Of a DNA stretch of 64,000 nt, positions 1-7,465 are shown piece by piece. The stretch is from Methylophilaceae bacterium (GTDB taxonomy: Bacteria > Pseudomonadota > Gammaproteobacteria > Burkholderiales > Methylophilaceae): positions 1-64,000 of the forward strand of contig CAJPFK010000015.1 in NCBI GenBank assembly GCA_905339275.1. The letters are read 5' to 3'. A program made the translations under genes and the position numbers. The first letter of the stretch is position 1; every line of letters begins with the position of its first letter. Under the pieces are notes generated by a model. It was not told where the DNA came from, searched no databases, and saw only the letters and a list, made by a program, of their open reading frames with translations.

Positions 1-1
1 T

Positions 2-433
<432 letters not shown>

Positions 434-478
434 TGCATTATTTCGGCCTAGCAAATTACAAGGTTTATAGCCATGTTC

Positions 479-607
479 TCCGCTAAACAAAAACAATGTG
501 TTGCCATTTTACATGGACTTTCATATTGCTGACATTATTGCTTGTTATTCAGATTGTTAAAGAGCGATAACCGATTAGGAGTTTAATGAGAGCACTAGTT
601 TAGCGGA
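479..607. repeat. 10-nt inverted repeat bracketing the leader
   Basis: TCCGCTAAAC at 479-488 is exactly the reverse complement of GTTTAGCGGA at 598-607. The two arms lie 109 nt apart; the outer arm abuts the cas2 stop codon. A perfect 10-nt pair is not expected by chance in so short a stretch. It may be a protein-binding pair, a long-range RNA stem or a scar of module insertion. Confidence 0.5.
555..566 (-). promoter_or_regulatory. boxA-like antitermination element in the CRISPR leader
   Basis: The minus strand reads CGCTCTTTAACA, 11 of 12 identical to the rRNA-leader boxA TGCTCTTTAACA. BoxA RNA is bound by NusB-NusE, which protects long untranslated transcripts from Rho. BoxA-dependent antitermination of CRISPR arrays has been described in other proteobacteria. 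It lies about 120 nt before the first repeat on the transcribed strand, where such an element would act on the pre-crRNA. Confidence 0.65.
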
Positions 608-901
608 CTACAGAATAAGGGCATCACGGATGGGGTCAGGAGTGATTTTTGTACCTAGATGTTCTACTTTTTGACGACCCTTACTACCCAGTATATAGAA
701 CCGCAGGCTGTCTTCTTTGGGGTCATAGATATTGATAAGTTCATTTTTCAGTTTTACAAACTGATCTGGTGCGACTTCACACTCAAAAACTGAGTTTTGT
801 ACGCGCATCCCATAATCCATGCACGTTTTGGCAATGTCGCGCAATCGCTTTTGCCCCGCTTTTGTGAGCACACTAACATCGTAAGTGATCAGGACTAGCA
901 T
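608..901 (-). CDS. cas2: CRISPR-associated endonuclease Cas2
   Basis: Cas2 is the dimeric scaffold of the Cas1-Cas2 integrase that inserts new spacers at the leader end of the array. The 97-residue protein has the expected ferredoxin-like start (MLVLITYDVS, with the conserved Asp8) and a Cas2-like middle (QNSVFECEV, RFYILGS). The ATG at 901 is preceded by AAGG. It lies 15 nt after cas1 and is the last cas gene before the leader. Length and sequence are normal for type I-C. Confidence 0.96.
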   Translation of the reverse strand: MLVLITYDVSVLTKAGQKRLRDIAKTCMDYGMRVQNSVFECEVAPDQFVKLKNELINIYDPKEDSLRFYILGSKGRQKVEHLGTKITPDPIRDALIL

Positions 902-916
902 TCTTTGGCCTTGAGT

Positions 917-1933
917 TCATTTGATGATATAGGGAGTATAAAATTGAGTATCCCCTCGCAAATGCCTTGCTAGCAATAACGCCTGGCAATGAGGAAGTAA
1001 GCCATAAGAAATTTTTTCATTTAAATACGGATGCATAATCTCTTCCTGCTTACGTTCCTGGAAGGCAACCAGCACCTTTTTACGCATATCATCCGTTAGT
1101 CTTACTGCGCCACTGGCCTCTGAAACAAAATCCTTTTGCTGGATTTGTTTTCGATTAAATAAGGTCAGTACAAAACGATCTGCCCATGGCGCACGGAACT
1201 CCTCCAACAAATCCAAAGCCAAGCTCGGCCTGCCGGGACGATCCTGGTGTAAAAAACCAACGTAAGGGTCCAACCCGACACCCATGAGCGCAGACACGCA
1301 CTCCTGGGTAATCAAGGAATAAATAAACGACAACAGTGAGTTGACCGGATCTGTCGCTGGCCGCCTGATACGGCCATTAAACTGAAAGCTGTTATCGCGG
1401 ATCAACGTATTGAATACCGCAAAATAAGTAGCGGCGGCCTCGCCTTCTATGCCCATGGTCTGGGCAACATCTTTGCTGGTTTGGCAATTTTTCAGGCTAT
1501 AGTTCAAGCGCTCTACTGCATCACTCAGGCTGGCATTTTCGCCATGATTACGAATTTCGCGCATCAGCACACTGCGGGCATTCGCGATCTTCGCACCCAC
1601 CATCACCTTGGCAATTTCATTCGCCTGTTCCGGTTTATCGGCAATCCGATACTGCGTGCGGCGCAACAGCACATTGCCCGTTTGCTTGCCCAGTACTCTC
1701 GCTAGAAAGCGCCCATATTCAGTATAGAACGAGAGCCCGATACCGCTTTCACCACAATACCCCATCAATGGTGGCGACACTGAAACCTGCCCAAAACATA
1801 GAATGTTGCTGATAGTCAGTGCAGGAAACTGGCCCAGTTTTTCACTCCCGTTTTTAATCACTATTGTGTCGCGCTCTTTATGCACATAACTTTCCTGACG
1901 GGTGATGTAGAGCGTGTTGAGGAGTTTTTTCAC
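917..1933 (-). CDS. cas1: CRISPR-associated endonuclease Cas1
   Basis: Cas1 is the integrase subunit that catalyses spacer insertion. The 338-residue protein is the usual I-C length. It shows the metal-site signatures: the GIEGEAAATYF segment around residues 161-171, His229 in GFLHQDRPGRPS, and the acidic cluster DLLEEFR at 241-247. The start codon is GTG. The gene begins only 21 nt after vapC ends, so it is almost certainly co-transcribed with vapBC rather than having its own promoter. Composition is near that of the host genes (two sampled 60-bp lines were 50-57% GC), unlike the AT-rich effector genes. Confidence 0.97.
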   Translation of the reverse strand: MKKLLNTLYITRQESYVHKERDTIVIKNGSEKLGQFPALTISNILCFGQVSVSPPLMGYCGESGIGLSFYTEYGRFLARVLGKQTGNVLLRRTQYRIADKPEQANEIAKVMVGAKIANARSVLMREIRNHGENASLSDAVERLNYSLKNCQTSKDVAQTMGIEGEAAATYFAVFNTLIRDNSFQFNGRIRRPATDPVNSLLSFIYSLITQECVSALMGVGLDPYVGFLHQDRPGRPSLALDLLEEFRAPWADRFVLTLFNRKQIQQKDFVSEASGAVRLTDDMRKKVLVAFQERKQEEIMHPYLNEKISYGLLPHCQALLLARHLRGDTQFYTPYIIK

Positions 1934-1954
1934 GAGAGAGCTATCTTCTGAAAT

Positions 1955-2359
1955 TCATGATCGAAATGGATTCTGAATCGTCAAACCTTCTATTACCATC
2001 CCATGCTGCATATCTTCTGACAATAGAATTTGCGCGCCAGATAGCATGGCTGATGCACAGATATGAGCGTCATAAAAAGAAAACGCATACTTTTTAGCTA
2101 GCTCAACCGCAAGCTGATGAGATTCCAAGGTAAGCGATTGCACATCACAACTTGTCTTCACGGCAGATAATAAAATCTCAATCTCCTGCCACGGCATGCC
2201 CAACTTTCTGCGGCACACTGCTGTTACTTCATTCAGCACCTGCACGCTGACAAAACCGCCTGCAGAGATAATCGCCTCGGCTTTATCTGCCTTTACCACC
2301 TCTGCCGAAAGCAGATAAAGCACCACATTACTGTCGATAAATGGCTGGGGCAACGGCAT
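1955..2359 (-). CDS. vapC: VapC-family PIN-domain toxin
   Basis: PIN-domain ribonucleases of the VapC family block translation by cutting tRNA or rRNA. This 134-residue protein carries the full acidic site: Asp9 (FIDSN), Glu44 (LNEV), Asp97 (YDAHI) and Asp116 (SEDMQHG), so it looks catalytically intact. The ATG at 2359 shares its A with the TGA of vapB (TGATG), giving translational coupling; a TTG three bases upstream is less likely. It is placed inside the CRISPR adaptation operon, between cas4 and cas1. Its RNA target cannot be told from sequence. Confidence 0.93.
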   Translation of the reverse strand: MPLPQPFIDSNVVLYLLSAEVVKADKAEAIISAGGFVSVQVLNEVTAVCRRKLGMPWQEIEILLSAVKTSCDVQSLTLESHQLAVELAKKYAFSFYDAHICASAMLSGAQILLSEDMQHGMVIEGLTIQNPFRS

Positions 2360-2592
2360 CAATCCCGCATATTCGCTTCAAGCCTGTCAAAGCGCACATC
2401 CGCAGGCAAACGCCCCCTGAGATCACGCAAACGCGCAAACAACTCAGCAGCATCAGGTTGACGTGCAATTTCAAAACTTCTGGCACCCAGCACATGGAGA
2501 TCAACGTTCTCCCCCTCTTTCAAATCAAGCGCACGCACTAATTCTGCGGGCAACCTCACTGCAAGTGAATTACCCCATTTTGCAATTTGCAT
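2359..2592 (-). CDS. vapB: AbrB/MazE-type antitoxin, partner of VapC
   Basis: This is a 77-residue antitoxin. The N-terminal swapped-hairpin DNA-binding segment (IAKWGNSLAVRLP) is typical of the AbrB/MazE/VapB fold, and the charged C-terminal half (LFARLRDLRGRL onward) should wrap the toxin. The start is the ATG at 2592, preceded by GGAGG at 5 nt; an in-frame ATG at 2604 lies upstream of that ribosome site and is unlikely. Such proteins repress their own promoter together with the toxin, and a matching inverted repeat lies directly upstream at 2609-2633. Confidence 0.92.
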   Translation of the reverse strand: MQIAKWGNSLAVRLPAELVRALDLKEGENVDLHVLGARSFEIARQPDAAELFARLRDLRGRLPADVRFDRLEANMRD

Positions 2593-2608
2593 GGTTTCCT
2601 CCATTATG

Positions 2609-2654
2609 GATATACATTTTAATAAAGTATATCATTCAACAAAAGGCACACCAA
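2609..2654 (-). promoter_or_regulatory. vapBC promoter with overlapping operator
   Basis: On the minus strand TTGGTG (2654-2649) and TATACT (2631-2626) are separated by exactly 17 nt, a good sigma70-type promoter. A perfect 7-bp inverted repeat, GATATAC and GTATATC (2609-2615 and 2627-2633, 11 nt apart), overlaps the -10 box. That is the usual layout of a VapB autorepression operator. Because vapC runs into cas1 with a 21-nt gap and cas1 into cas2 with 15 nt, this promoter probably also transcribes cas1-cas2. Confidence 0.7.
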
Positions 2655-2658
2655 TCCA

Positions 2659-3279
2659 TTACTCAAACATCAGCGCAACATACTCCGCGGAACGATCTTT
2701 ACGCAGCGTATCCGGTACACAAATATCAACCAGCGAGCACGCCTTACAGAGGGATTTTTCTATGGTTGGCGCAGGCGTTCTGCCAGAAGCCAGAATATCG
2801 CGCGCCAACGCAATGGCAGCCAATGTCGCTTCACGTAAGGGAGCATCAATCAGTACCCGCTCCCGCCTGCGCTCCTGCCAATACCACATGGCGCCCTCGG
2901 TAATCTCGATTCCACGCATTTCTTCCAGGCACAAAGCCTGTGCGCAAAGCTGAATACGATCCCAATCTTCTATCTTGGGCTTGCCACGTTTGTATTCGAC
3001 AGGAAAATACTTTTTATCGGCTTTGCCTTCAATCTCAAGCAAGTCAAGCTTGCCAGTAATACCCAAAGTTTGTGAATACACCGAAACGGAACGTTCAAAC
3101 CGTACATTGCCCCGCTGCTCCGGCGCTCCCTCATCCACACGCTCATGCAATACGCGCCCATGGGCCGTGAAATAATTTTCCTCCCACGCCTGTTCAACGT
3201 GAATCAGCGCAAACTGACGCGGGCAATACGCCACATGCTGAAGCGCTGAAATCATGAGCATATTGTCGTCTGCCAGCAA
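2659..3279 (-). CDS. cas4: CRISPR-associated exonuclease Cas4
   Basis: Cas4 trims prespacers and selects those with a correct PAM for Cas1-Cas2. The 206-residue protein has the RecB-family nuclease core (EYKRGKPK) and four iron-sulfur cysteines: one in the N-terminal AYCPRQF motif and three in KACSLVDICVPD near the C-terminus. The start is TTG at 3279, supported by AAAAGG 9 nt upstream and by the I-C family N-terminus (ISALQHVAYCPRQ). Two sampled 60-bp lines are 57-60% GC. It ends 66 nt before vapB, and the vapBC promoter occupies that gap. Confidence 0.95.
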   Translation of the reverse strand: MLADDNMLMISALQHVAYCPRQFALIHVEQAWEENYFTAHGRVLHERVDEGAPEQRGNVRFERSVSVYSQTLGITGKLDLLEIEGKADKKYFPVEYKRGKPKIEDWDRIQLCAQALCLEEMRGIEITEGAMWYWQERRRERVLIDAPLREATLAAIALARDILASGRTPAPTIEKSLCKACSLVDICVPDTLRKDRSAEYVALMFE

Positions 3280-3388
3280 AATTCAGTGCCTTTTAATATA
3301 CAAAGCAGTCATATCGCCAGATTCGAGTAACTGGGAATAATGCAATCGCAAGCCCCATCAAATAACTCTGGATATCCTGTAACGACGC

Positions 3389-3661
3389 CTATTTCCTCAC
3401 CATGCCGGTTATCTCGGCATTACTTATGAGTAACCTTTGTTTATCAGGTAACCGTACATCAGTGAAATCCCGCCTGACATCGTATTTAGCTTCCAGCATG
3501 CAACCGGCATTGGTTTCGATAGGCACGGCCCCTACATCTTTTACCAAGGTGCAAGCAGCTGGATGCAAAAACAGCACTCCCTGACGAGGCCAATCTGGAA
3601 TCCATAAAAGCGCAACTATCATACTGATGAAACTAAGCAGAAGAAAAACATTCGAGCTCAT
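3389..3661 (-). CDS. Small putative membrane or secreted protein between cas3 and cas4, unrecognised
   Basis: This 90-residue protein matches no family I know. It starts with a hydrophobic stretch (VFLLLSFISMIVALLWI, about residues 5-21) that could be a signal peptide or one membrane helix. About 65 mostly polar residues follow, with two cysteines (PAACTL and AGCMLE) that could form a disulfide outside the cytoplasm. The ATG at 3661 follows GGAAGG at 7 nt and lies 2 nt after the stop of a 32-codon ORF, suggesting coupling. It sits in the cas operon in the same orientation. It may be an accessory Cas protein or an unrelated insertion. Confidence 0.6.
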   Translation of the reverse strand: MSSNVFLLLSFISMIVALLWIPDWPRQGVLFLHPAACTLVKDVGAVPIETNAGCMLEAKYDVRRDFTDVRLPDKQRLLISNAEITGMVRK

Positions 3662-3663
3662 TT

Positions 3664-3762
3664 TTATGCCTTCCATTCGGGTTGTGCATCATTCACGATG
3701 TTTTTAGCAGTTCCGATAGACATTTCTCCCATCGACTGTAAGAATTTCAAGGCATACTTCAT
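3664..3762 (-). CDS. 32-codon small ORF between cas3 and the 90-residue ORF
   Basis: This ORF begins ATG at 3762 directly after AAGGTG, runs 32 codons (MKYALKFLQS at the start, DAQPEWKA at the end) and stops with TAA two bases before the next start codon. It lies 22 nt after the cas3 stop. The start site, spacing and coupling all look like a real translated small gene. The protein appears helical and soluble, and I do not recognise it. Its stop region overlaps the ribosome-binding site of the following gene. Confidence 0.45.
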   Translation of the reverse strand: MKYALKFLQSMGEMSIGTAKNIVNDAQPEWKA

Positions 3763-3784
3763 CACCTTGTTGAAATACAGCCCT

Positions 3785-6181
3785 CTAAATTACACCGCCT
3801 AGCTGCTTAAAAATACGCCTAGGGTTTATCAAACCCGCATATATCCCTAAGAAATCATCATACTCATAATCATTTATCCATGAATAAATACCATCCTGTT
3901 CGCATCCACGGATTTGTTTTAATTCAAGCTTATTAATTTTATTAAACCACAATTGGACCGAATGTTTTTGAACAAGTCTCCAATCAGCTAAATAGCCTTT
4001 TTCAAGCGCTTCAACGACGGAATTTTCTACAACAACTGTAGCGGTATTAGCGCTGATGACTTTGAATCCTTTATCCACCTCTTGGAAATTATTTTTTACT
4101 TCATCTTGATAAATAGACTCTGCAATAGCCTGACTCTCATTGCTTCGACTAAACTCTTTCCTCAAAGCAGTTGTTGTAAGTTCAGTGTAGCTTTTATTTT
4201 TGTTTACCAAACCCTCCCATAACTCATCAAAAATTATTGAGCTATCGTCAAAACTTGGATGTTTCAACATCTCTTCATCATGAATGAATGAAAAATCATA
4301 GAGCGTCCCAGATGCTCTGCGTCCATGCCTATTGATACGCCCTGCAGTTTGCAGAAAACTCGAAATAGAACATCTTTCACGATACCCTACTGCGAAATCA
4401 ATATCCACACCAGCTTCAACACAGCTGGTTGCAACAAGAAACCATGCCTGACTATCCCACTCTGAGTCCTTTTGCCGCCTGAGTATTTCTTGAAGAATAT
4501 TGTCCCTGTTTATTGGTGCCAATCCTGTTGATAAATGCAATACAGTTCTTTCTTTGACGGGTGTAGCATTTTTCTGGTTGAATTTTTCCGCCAAGTAATA
4601 TGCAAGATATGCTGCACTTTGAACTGTATTTACAATAATCAATACTGACTGCTTCAGCTTTGTAGAACTGTCATCTAGAGATTGAATGATTTTTTCAACT
4701 AAATCAGACCGACTAATTGCCTGTTCTAATCTTTTAAATTCGACACGATTTTTTTCAATTTCACCAACTCGACTATCTATAGCGCCAGTAAGAATATCTG
4801 GAATTTTTTGCTTGAGTTCCCCAACAAAAAAACTGTCATTCCAATATTCCACCATAGACCCTGACGAAAATACTATTTGACAACCCCACTGATTTGAAAA
4901 AGCTTTTAGCCAAGACCATGCAATTTTAAGAAACCTTGGCGGTAAACATGCATGTGATTCGTCAATAAAAATAACGGCCCCAACCAAAGCATTTAATTTT
5001 CTTAGACTTGTCGGTTGCGCACTGGCTAGCGTTTCAAAAAATTGAACCGCAGTCGTTACAACAATCGGAGCTTGCCAGTTTGTTGAGTACTGACGTAACT
5101 CTTTATTACTGAACTCAACCTTGTGATGACATTCAGCAATAATTTTTTCAGATTCTTCACCATCAAGCAAAACTGCCTTTTTCAGAGTCGTAACAGTTTG
5201 CGTAATAATGTTTGTGAAGGGCGCAATAATGAATAATCTTGATGCATCCCGCTGAATTGCTTTACGCAACAAAAATGCCGTTACTGATGTTGTTTTACCT
5301 AAGCCGACTGGTGCAGAGCACATATACATACTGTCATTTGTTAGAGCGCGTTCTTTGCACTCTGAATAAAAATCATGTCTTATTTGATTGCGAACGGTTT
5401 TTTGGGCATAAGGAGTTTCATCCAGAGCACTAACATAATCGTTCAGGCGATTGAGTCGCTCTTGCCATCTGCGTGGTGGCAAATTAAAGCGCTTCATTTC
5501 AACATTATCGTGATAATTTGCAGAGCTTGTATGGTCAGCCTCTACCAAACATGACAATAAAAGTCTGGTAGTAATGCTTTCTTCAGGTAACTCAAATTTC
5601 AAGTTGGGGTACTCGCCACAGGATGAAATTTGGCGCTGTTTGTATAAGCTTAATCTGCTTTCAGTTAACTCAATTGCTTTTAAATGCGCTTCGAAATACT
5701 CTCTTGATTGAGACTCGCCATCTCGATGATGGCGCCTACCACGTAGTAAATAGTTTCTATCACGCGGTGCATTTGTGTTTTGAATGATCTTTCTCCGAAA
5801 GTTCCTTTCTTCGGATTTGCTCGGTAACCCTGGCGCGTGATGCCCTCGAATTACCCAAGCCAATAACTCGTTGAGCATTTCATTTGCGATGGCGATCCCA
5901 GCATCTATATGGTCAACTGGCAACTTTCCTTTGCTCCTGCCACTAAAAACTGTTTGATTATCTTCATCGAGCTTCCCCATATCGTGCAACATAATTGCGG
6001 CCTTGAAAGTATCCAATAACTGCAATTTAGTAATGCTATCCAAGTTGGAATAGCGCAATAAAGATTCAAATAATGGCAAACCATATTCCAGCATTTCTGA
6101 AATATGGTCAGGGTAATAATGTGGTTCCCGCCTGACATCACGCTCAGGCGGGGTATGTGCGATTAAGCTAGATAAGGTCAT
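3785..6181 (-). CDS. cas3: CRISPR-associated helicase-nuclease Cas3 (HD and DExD/H domains)
   Basis: Cas3 is recruited by target-bound Cascade to unwind and degrade invader DNA. The 798-residue protein has an N-terminal HD nuclease (His66-Asp67, His91, His114-His115, Asp216). The superfamily 2 helicase follows: Walker A GLGKTT near 293-298, DESH at 407-410, and motif VI QTAGRINRHGRR. All key residues seen are present. Its ATG lies inside cas7, overlapping by 14 nt, so the two are coupled. The position is unusual: in standard I-C operons cas3 comes first, whereas here it follows cas7. Three sampled 60-bp lines were 27-45% GC. Confidence 0.95.
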   Translation of the reverse strand: MTLSSLIAHTPPERDVRREPHYYPDHISEMLEYGLPLFESLLRYSNLDSITKLQLLDTFKAAIMLHDMGKLDEDNQTVFSGRSKGKLPVDHIDAGIAIANEMLNELLAWVIRGHHAPGLPSKSEERNFRRKIIQNTNAPRDRNYLLRGRRHHRDGESQSREYFEAHLKAIELTESRLSLYKQRQISSCGEYPNLKFELPEESITTRLLLSCLVEADHTSSANYHDNVEMKRFNLPPRRWQERLNRLNDYVSALDETPYAQKTVRNQIRHDFYSECKERALTNDSMYMCSAPVGLGKTTSVTAFLLRKAIQRDASRLFIIAPFTNIITQTVTTLKKAVLLDGEESEKIIAECHHKVEFSNKELRQYSTNWQAPIVVTTAVQFFETLASAQPTSLRKLNALVGAVIFIDESHACLPPRFLKIAWSWLKAFSNQWGCQIVFSSGSMVEYWNDSFFVGELKQKIPDILTGAIDSRVGEIEKNRVEFKRLEQAISRSDLVEKIIQSLDDSSTKLKQSVLIIVNTVQSAAYLAYYLAEKFNQKNATPVKERTVLHLSTGLAPINRDNILQEILRRQKDSEWDSQAWFLVATSCVEAGVDIDFAVGYRERCSISSFLQTAGRINRHGRRASGTLYDFSFIHDEEMLKHPSFDDSSIIFDELWEGLVNKNKSYTELTTTALRKEFSRSNESQAIAESIYQDEVKNNFQEVDKGFKVISANTATVVVENSVVEALEKGYLADWRLVQKHSVQLWFNKINKLELKQIRGCEQDGIYSWINDYEYDDFLGIYAGLINPRRIFKQLGGVI

Positions 6182-7055
6182 TGAGGTCTACAATATTTTT
6201 GAACCTATTTTTCAATTCCCCAATATTCGCCAGTGTGGGGATATCGTAATCCTCTCTACTGCTTGAATTTTCAATACCAGCCTTTAGCCTTGGTTTGAGC
6301 GCATCCATCAATAAATACTCAGGACAAGAACCTAATACATTTTTATGCTCGGCACACCAAGCATGTAAGATGGAAATCTGAGGGCGGATTGCTGAAGTAG
6401 TATGCTCATACAGATAGGGAGTTATAAATTTGAACAACTCCAGATCCTCACTGGTCGCACCAGTTTTTGTAGCAACACTGGGGTTCACAAAGAACGGAAT
6501 GCAATAAATGCCATGCGCAACAGCACGATAAGCGAGTGGTGCCATGCCTCTGTCTTTATCTCCTTCAACCCCAGATTTGTTGGTATACGTCATCCGTTCT
6601 ATTCTGACTGGAGCCACAGATAATCCAACTCCGATCTGTAACACGCCTGTGTTAATCAAATGCTCAAGCTCACCGTCTTTTTTTCGCTTTTCTAACCCTT
6701 TATCCCCTTCAATACTCTCTAAAAAAGTATTGCCGAAGAGTCTTGCATCCCAATAACGCTTGATAAACTCATCTTTTTTTAGGCTGGAGATTTCTTTTCT
6801 ATCACGGCCCCGTTTTTCTAAAATCTGAAATTGATTCTGACCACTAAAATTTAACTTGGCACTTGCTTGCTCTAAAAAAGCAGGGCTATCCACCAAGTCG
6901 CGATATTTTCGCTTTACAGAAACAGGTGAAATCATTCCCAAACCGTCTAATTCACGTACCCTAGGTTCAGACTCCATCTCGGGGTCACCGTTTGGATTAG
7001 ACATGGTTACTTCAACAACTATTAAACCTACATGACGATTAAAAGGTGCATTCAT
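6168..7055 (-). CDS. cas7: Cas7 (Csd2 family), Cascade backbone protein
   Basis: Cas7 polymerises along the crRNA to form the backbone of the type I-C interference complex. The 295-residue protein has the family start (VEVTMSNPNGDPE, then PRVRELDG) and a length close to known Csd2 proteins. The start ATG overlaps the stop of cas8c by one base (TAATG), and its own end overlaps cas3. The region is AT-rich like the other effector genes. Confidence 0.93.
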   Translation of the reverse strand: MNAPFNRHVGLIVVEVTMSNPNGDPEMESEPRVRELDGLGMISPVSVKRKYRDLVDSPAFLEQASAKLNFSGQNQFQILEKRGRDRKEISSLKKDEFIKRYWDARLFGNTFLESIEGDKGLEKRKKDGELEHLINTGVLQIGVGLSVAPVRIERMTYTNKSGVEGDKDRGMAPLAYRAVAHGIYCIPFFVNPSVATKTGATSEDLELFKFITPYLYEHTTSAIRPQISILHAWCAEHKNVLGSCPEYLLMDALKPRLKAGIENSSSREDYDIPTLANIGELKNRFKNIVDLNDLI

Positions 7056-7465
7056 TATTTATTCCCCTCTTCTGTAGAATTAGATTGATTGTCAGATTTT
7101 TCAAATGGCCGACCAGCAAGATAGCCAAGCATCAATTCTGCTTGGTGGTTTTTTGAGTCGTTGCTATTGGATTGCAAAAGCGCGTCTTTAAGGTCTTTTG
7201 CATTACGCTGCATCCAATGGAATGCATACAAAGAATTGTCTTGCTTACCCTCCGCCTGCATGTCTCTAGCCCACCCCTCATAAGGCTTCAACCTCAGCGC
7301 TATGTACTCTAAAGCCCTAATAGGGCTATGTAATGCAATTGAATAAGCTGCGCTGCCAATGAGAGTAGTCGGCATGCTCCCTTTTCTAACAACGCGACAA
7401 TAGCCCACATGCAACTCATTCATTGCTGAACAATATTGCCCCAATTTAAAAGAAAGCTCTCTCAT
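7055..7465 (-). CDS. cas11c: Probable Cas11c small subunit from an internal start in cas8c
   Basis: In type I-C systems the small subunit is made separately by translation starting inside cas8c. Here an in-frame ATG at 7465 follows AAGAGG with a 5-nt gap, a far better ribosome site than expected inside a gene. The product would be 136 residues, starting MRELSFKLGQ and ending with the cas8c C-terminus, which fits Cas11c (about 120-140 residues, helical). Other methionines nearby lack such a site. Confidence 0.55.
   Translation of the reverse strand: MRELSFKLGQYCSAMNELHVGYCRVVRKGSMPTTLIGSAAYSIALHSPIRALEYIALRLKPYEGWARDMQAEGKQDNSLYAFHWMQRNAKDLKDALLQSNSNDSKNHQAELMLGYLAGRPFEKSDNQSNSTEEGNK

Larger units (their letters stand above)
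434..607 (-). promoter_or_regulatory. CRISPR leader
   Basis: This is the AT-rich, gene-free stretch between the cas2 stop codon and the leader-proximal repeat. In type I-C loci it holds the array promoter and the sequences that Cas1-Cas2 recognise when inserting spacers next to the first repeat. It contains a boxA-like element (555-566) and is bracketed by a 10-nt inverted repeat (479-488 and 598-607). No clear -35/-10 pair could be fixed, so the transcription start is not assigned. Confidence 0.85.

Noticed and set aside
2359-2604. Longer VapB starting at the first ATG (2604)
   Set aside because: That start would place the GGAGG ribosome site inside the coding region; the second ATG fits the family.
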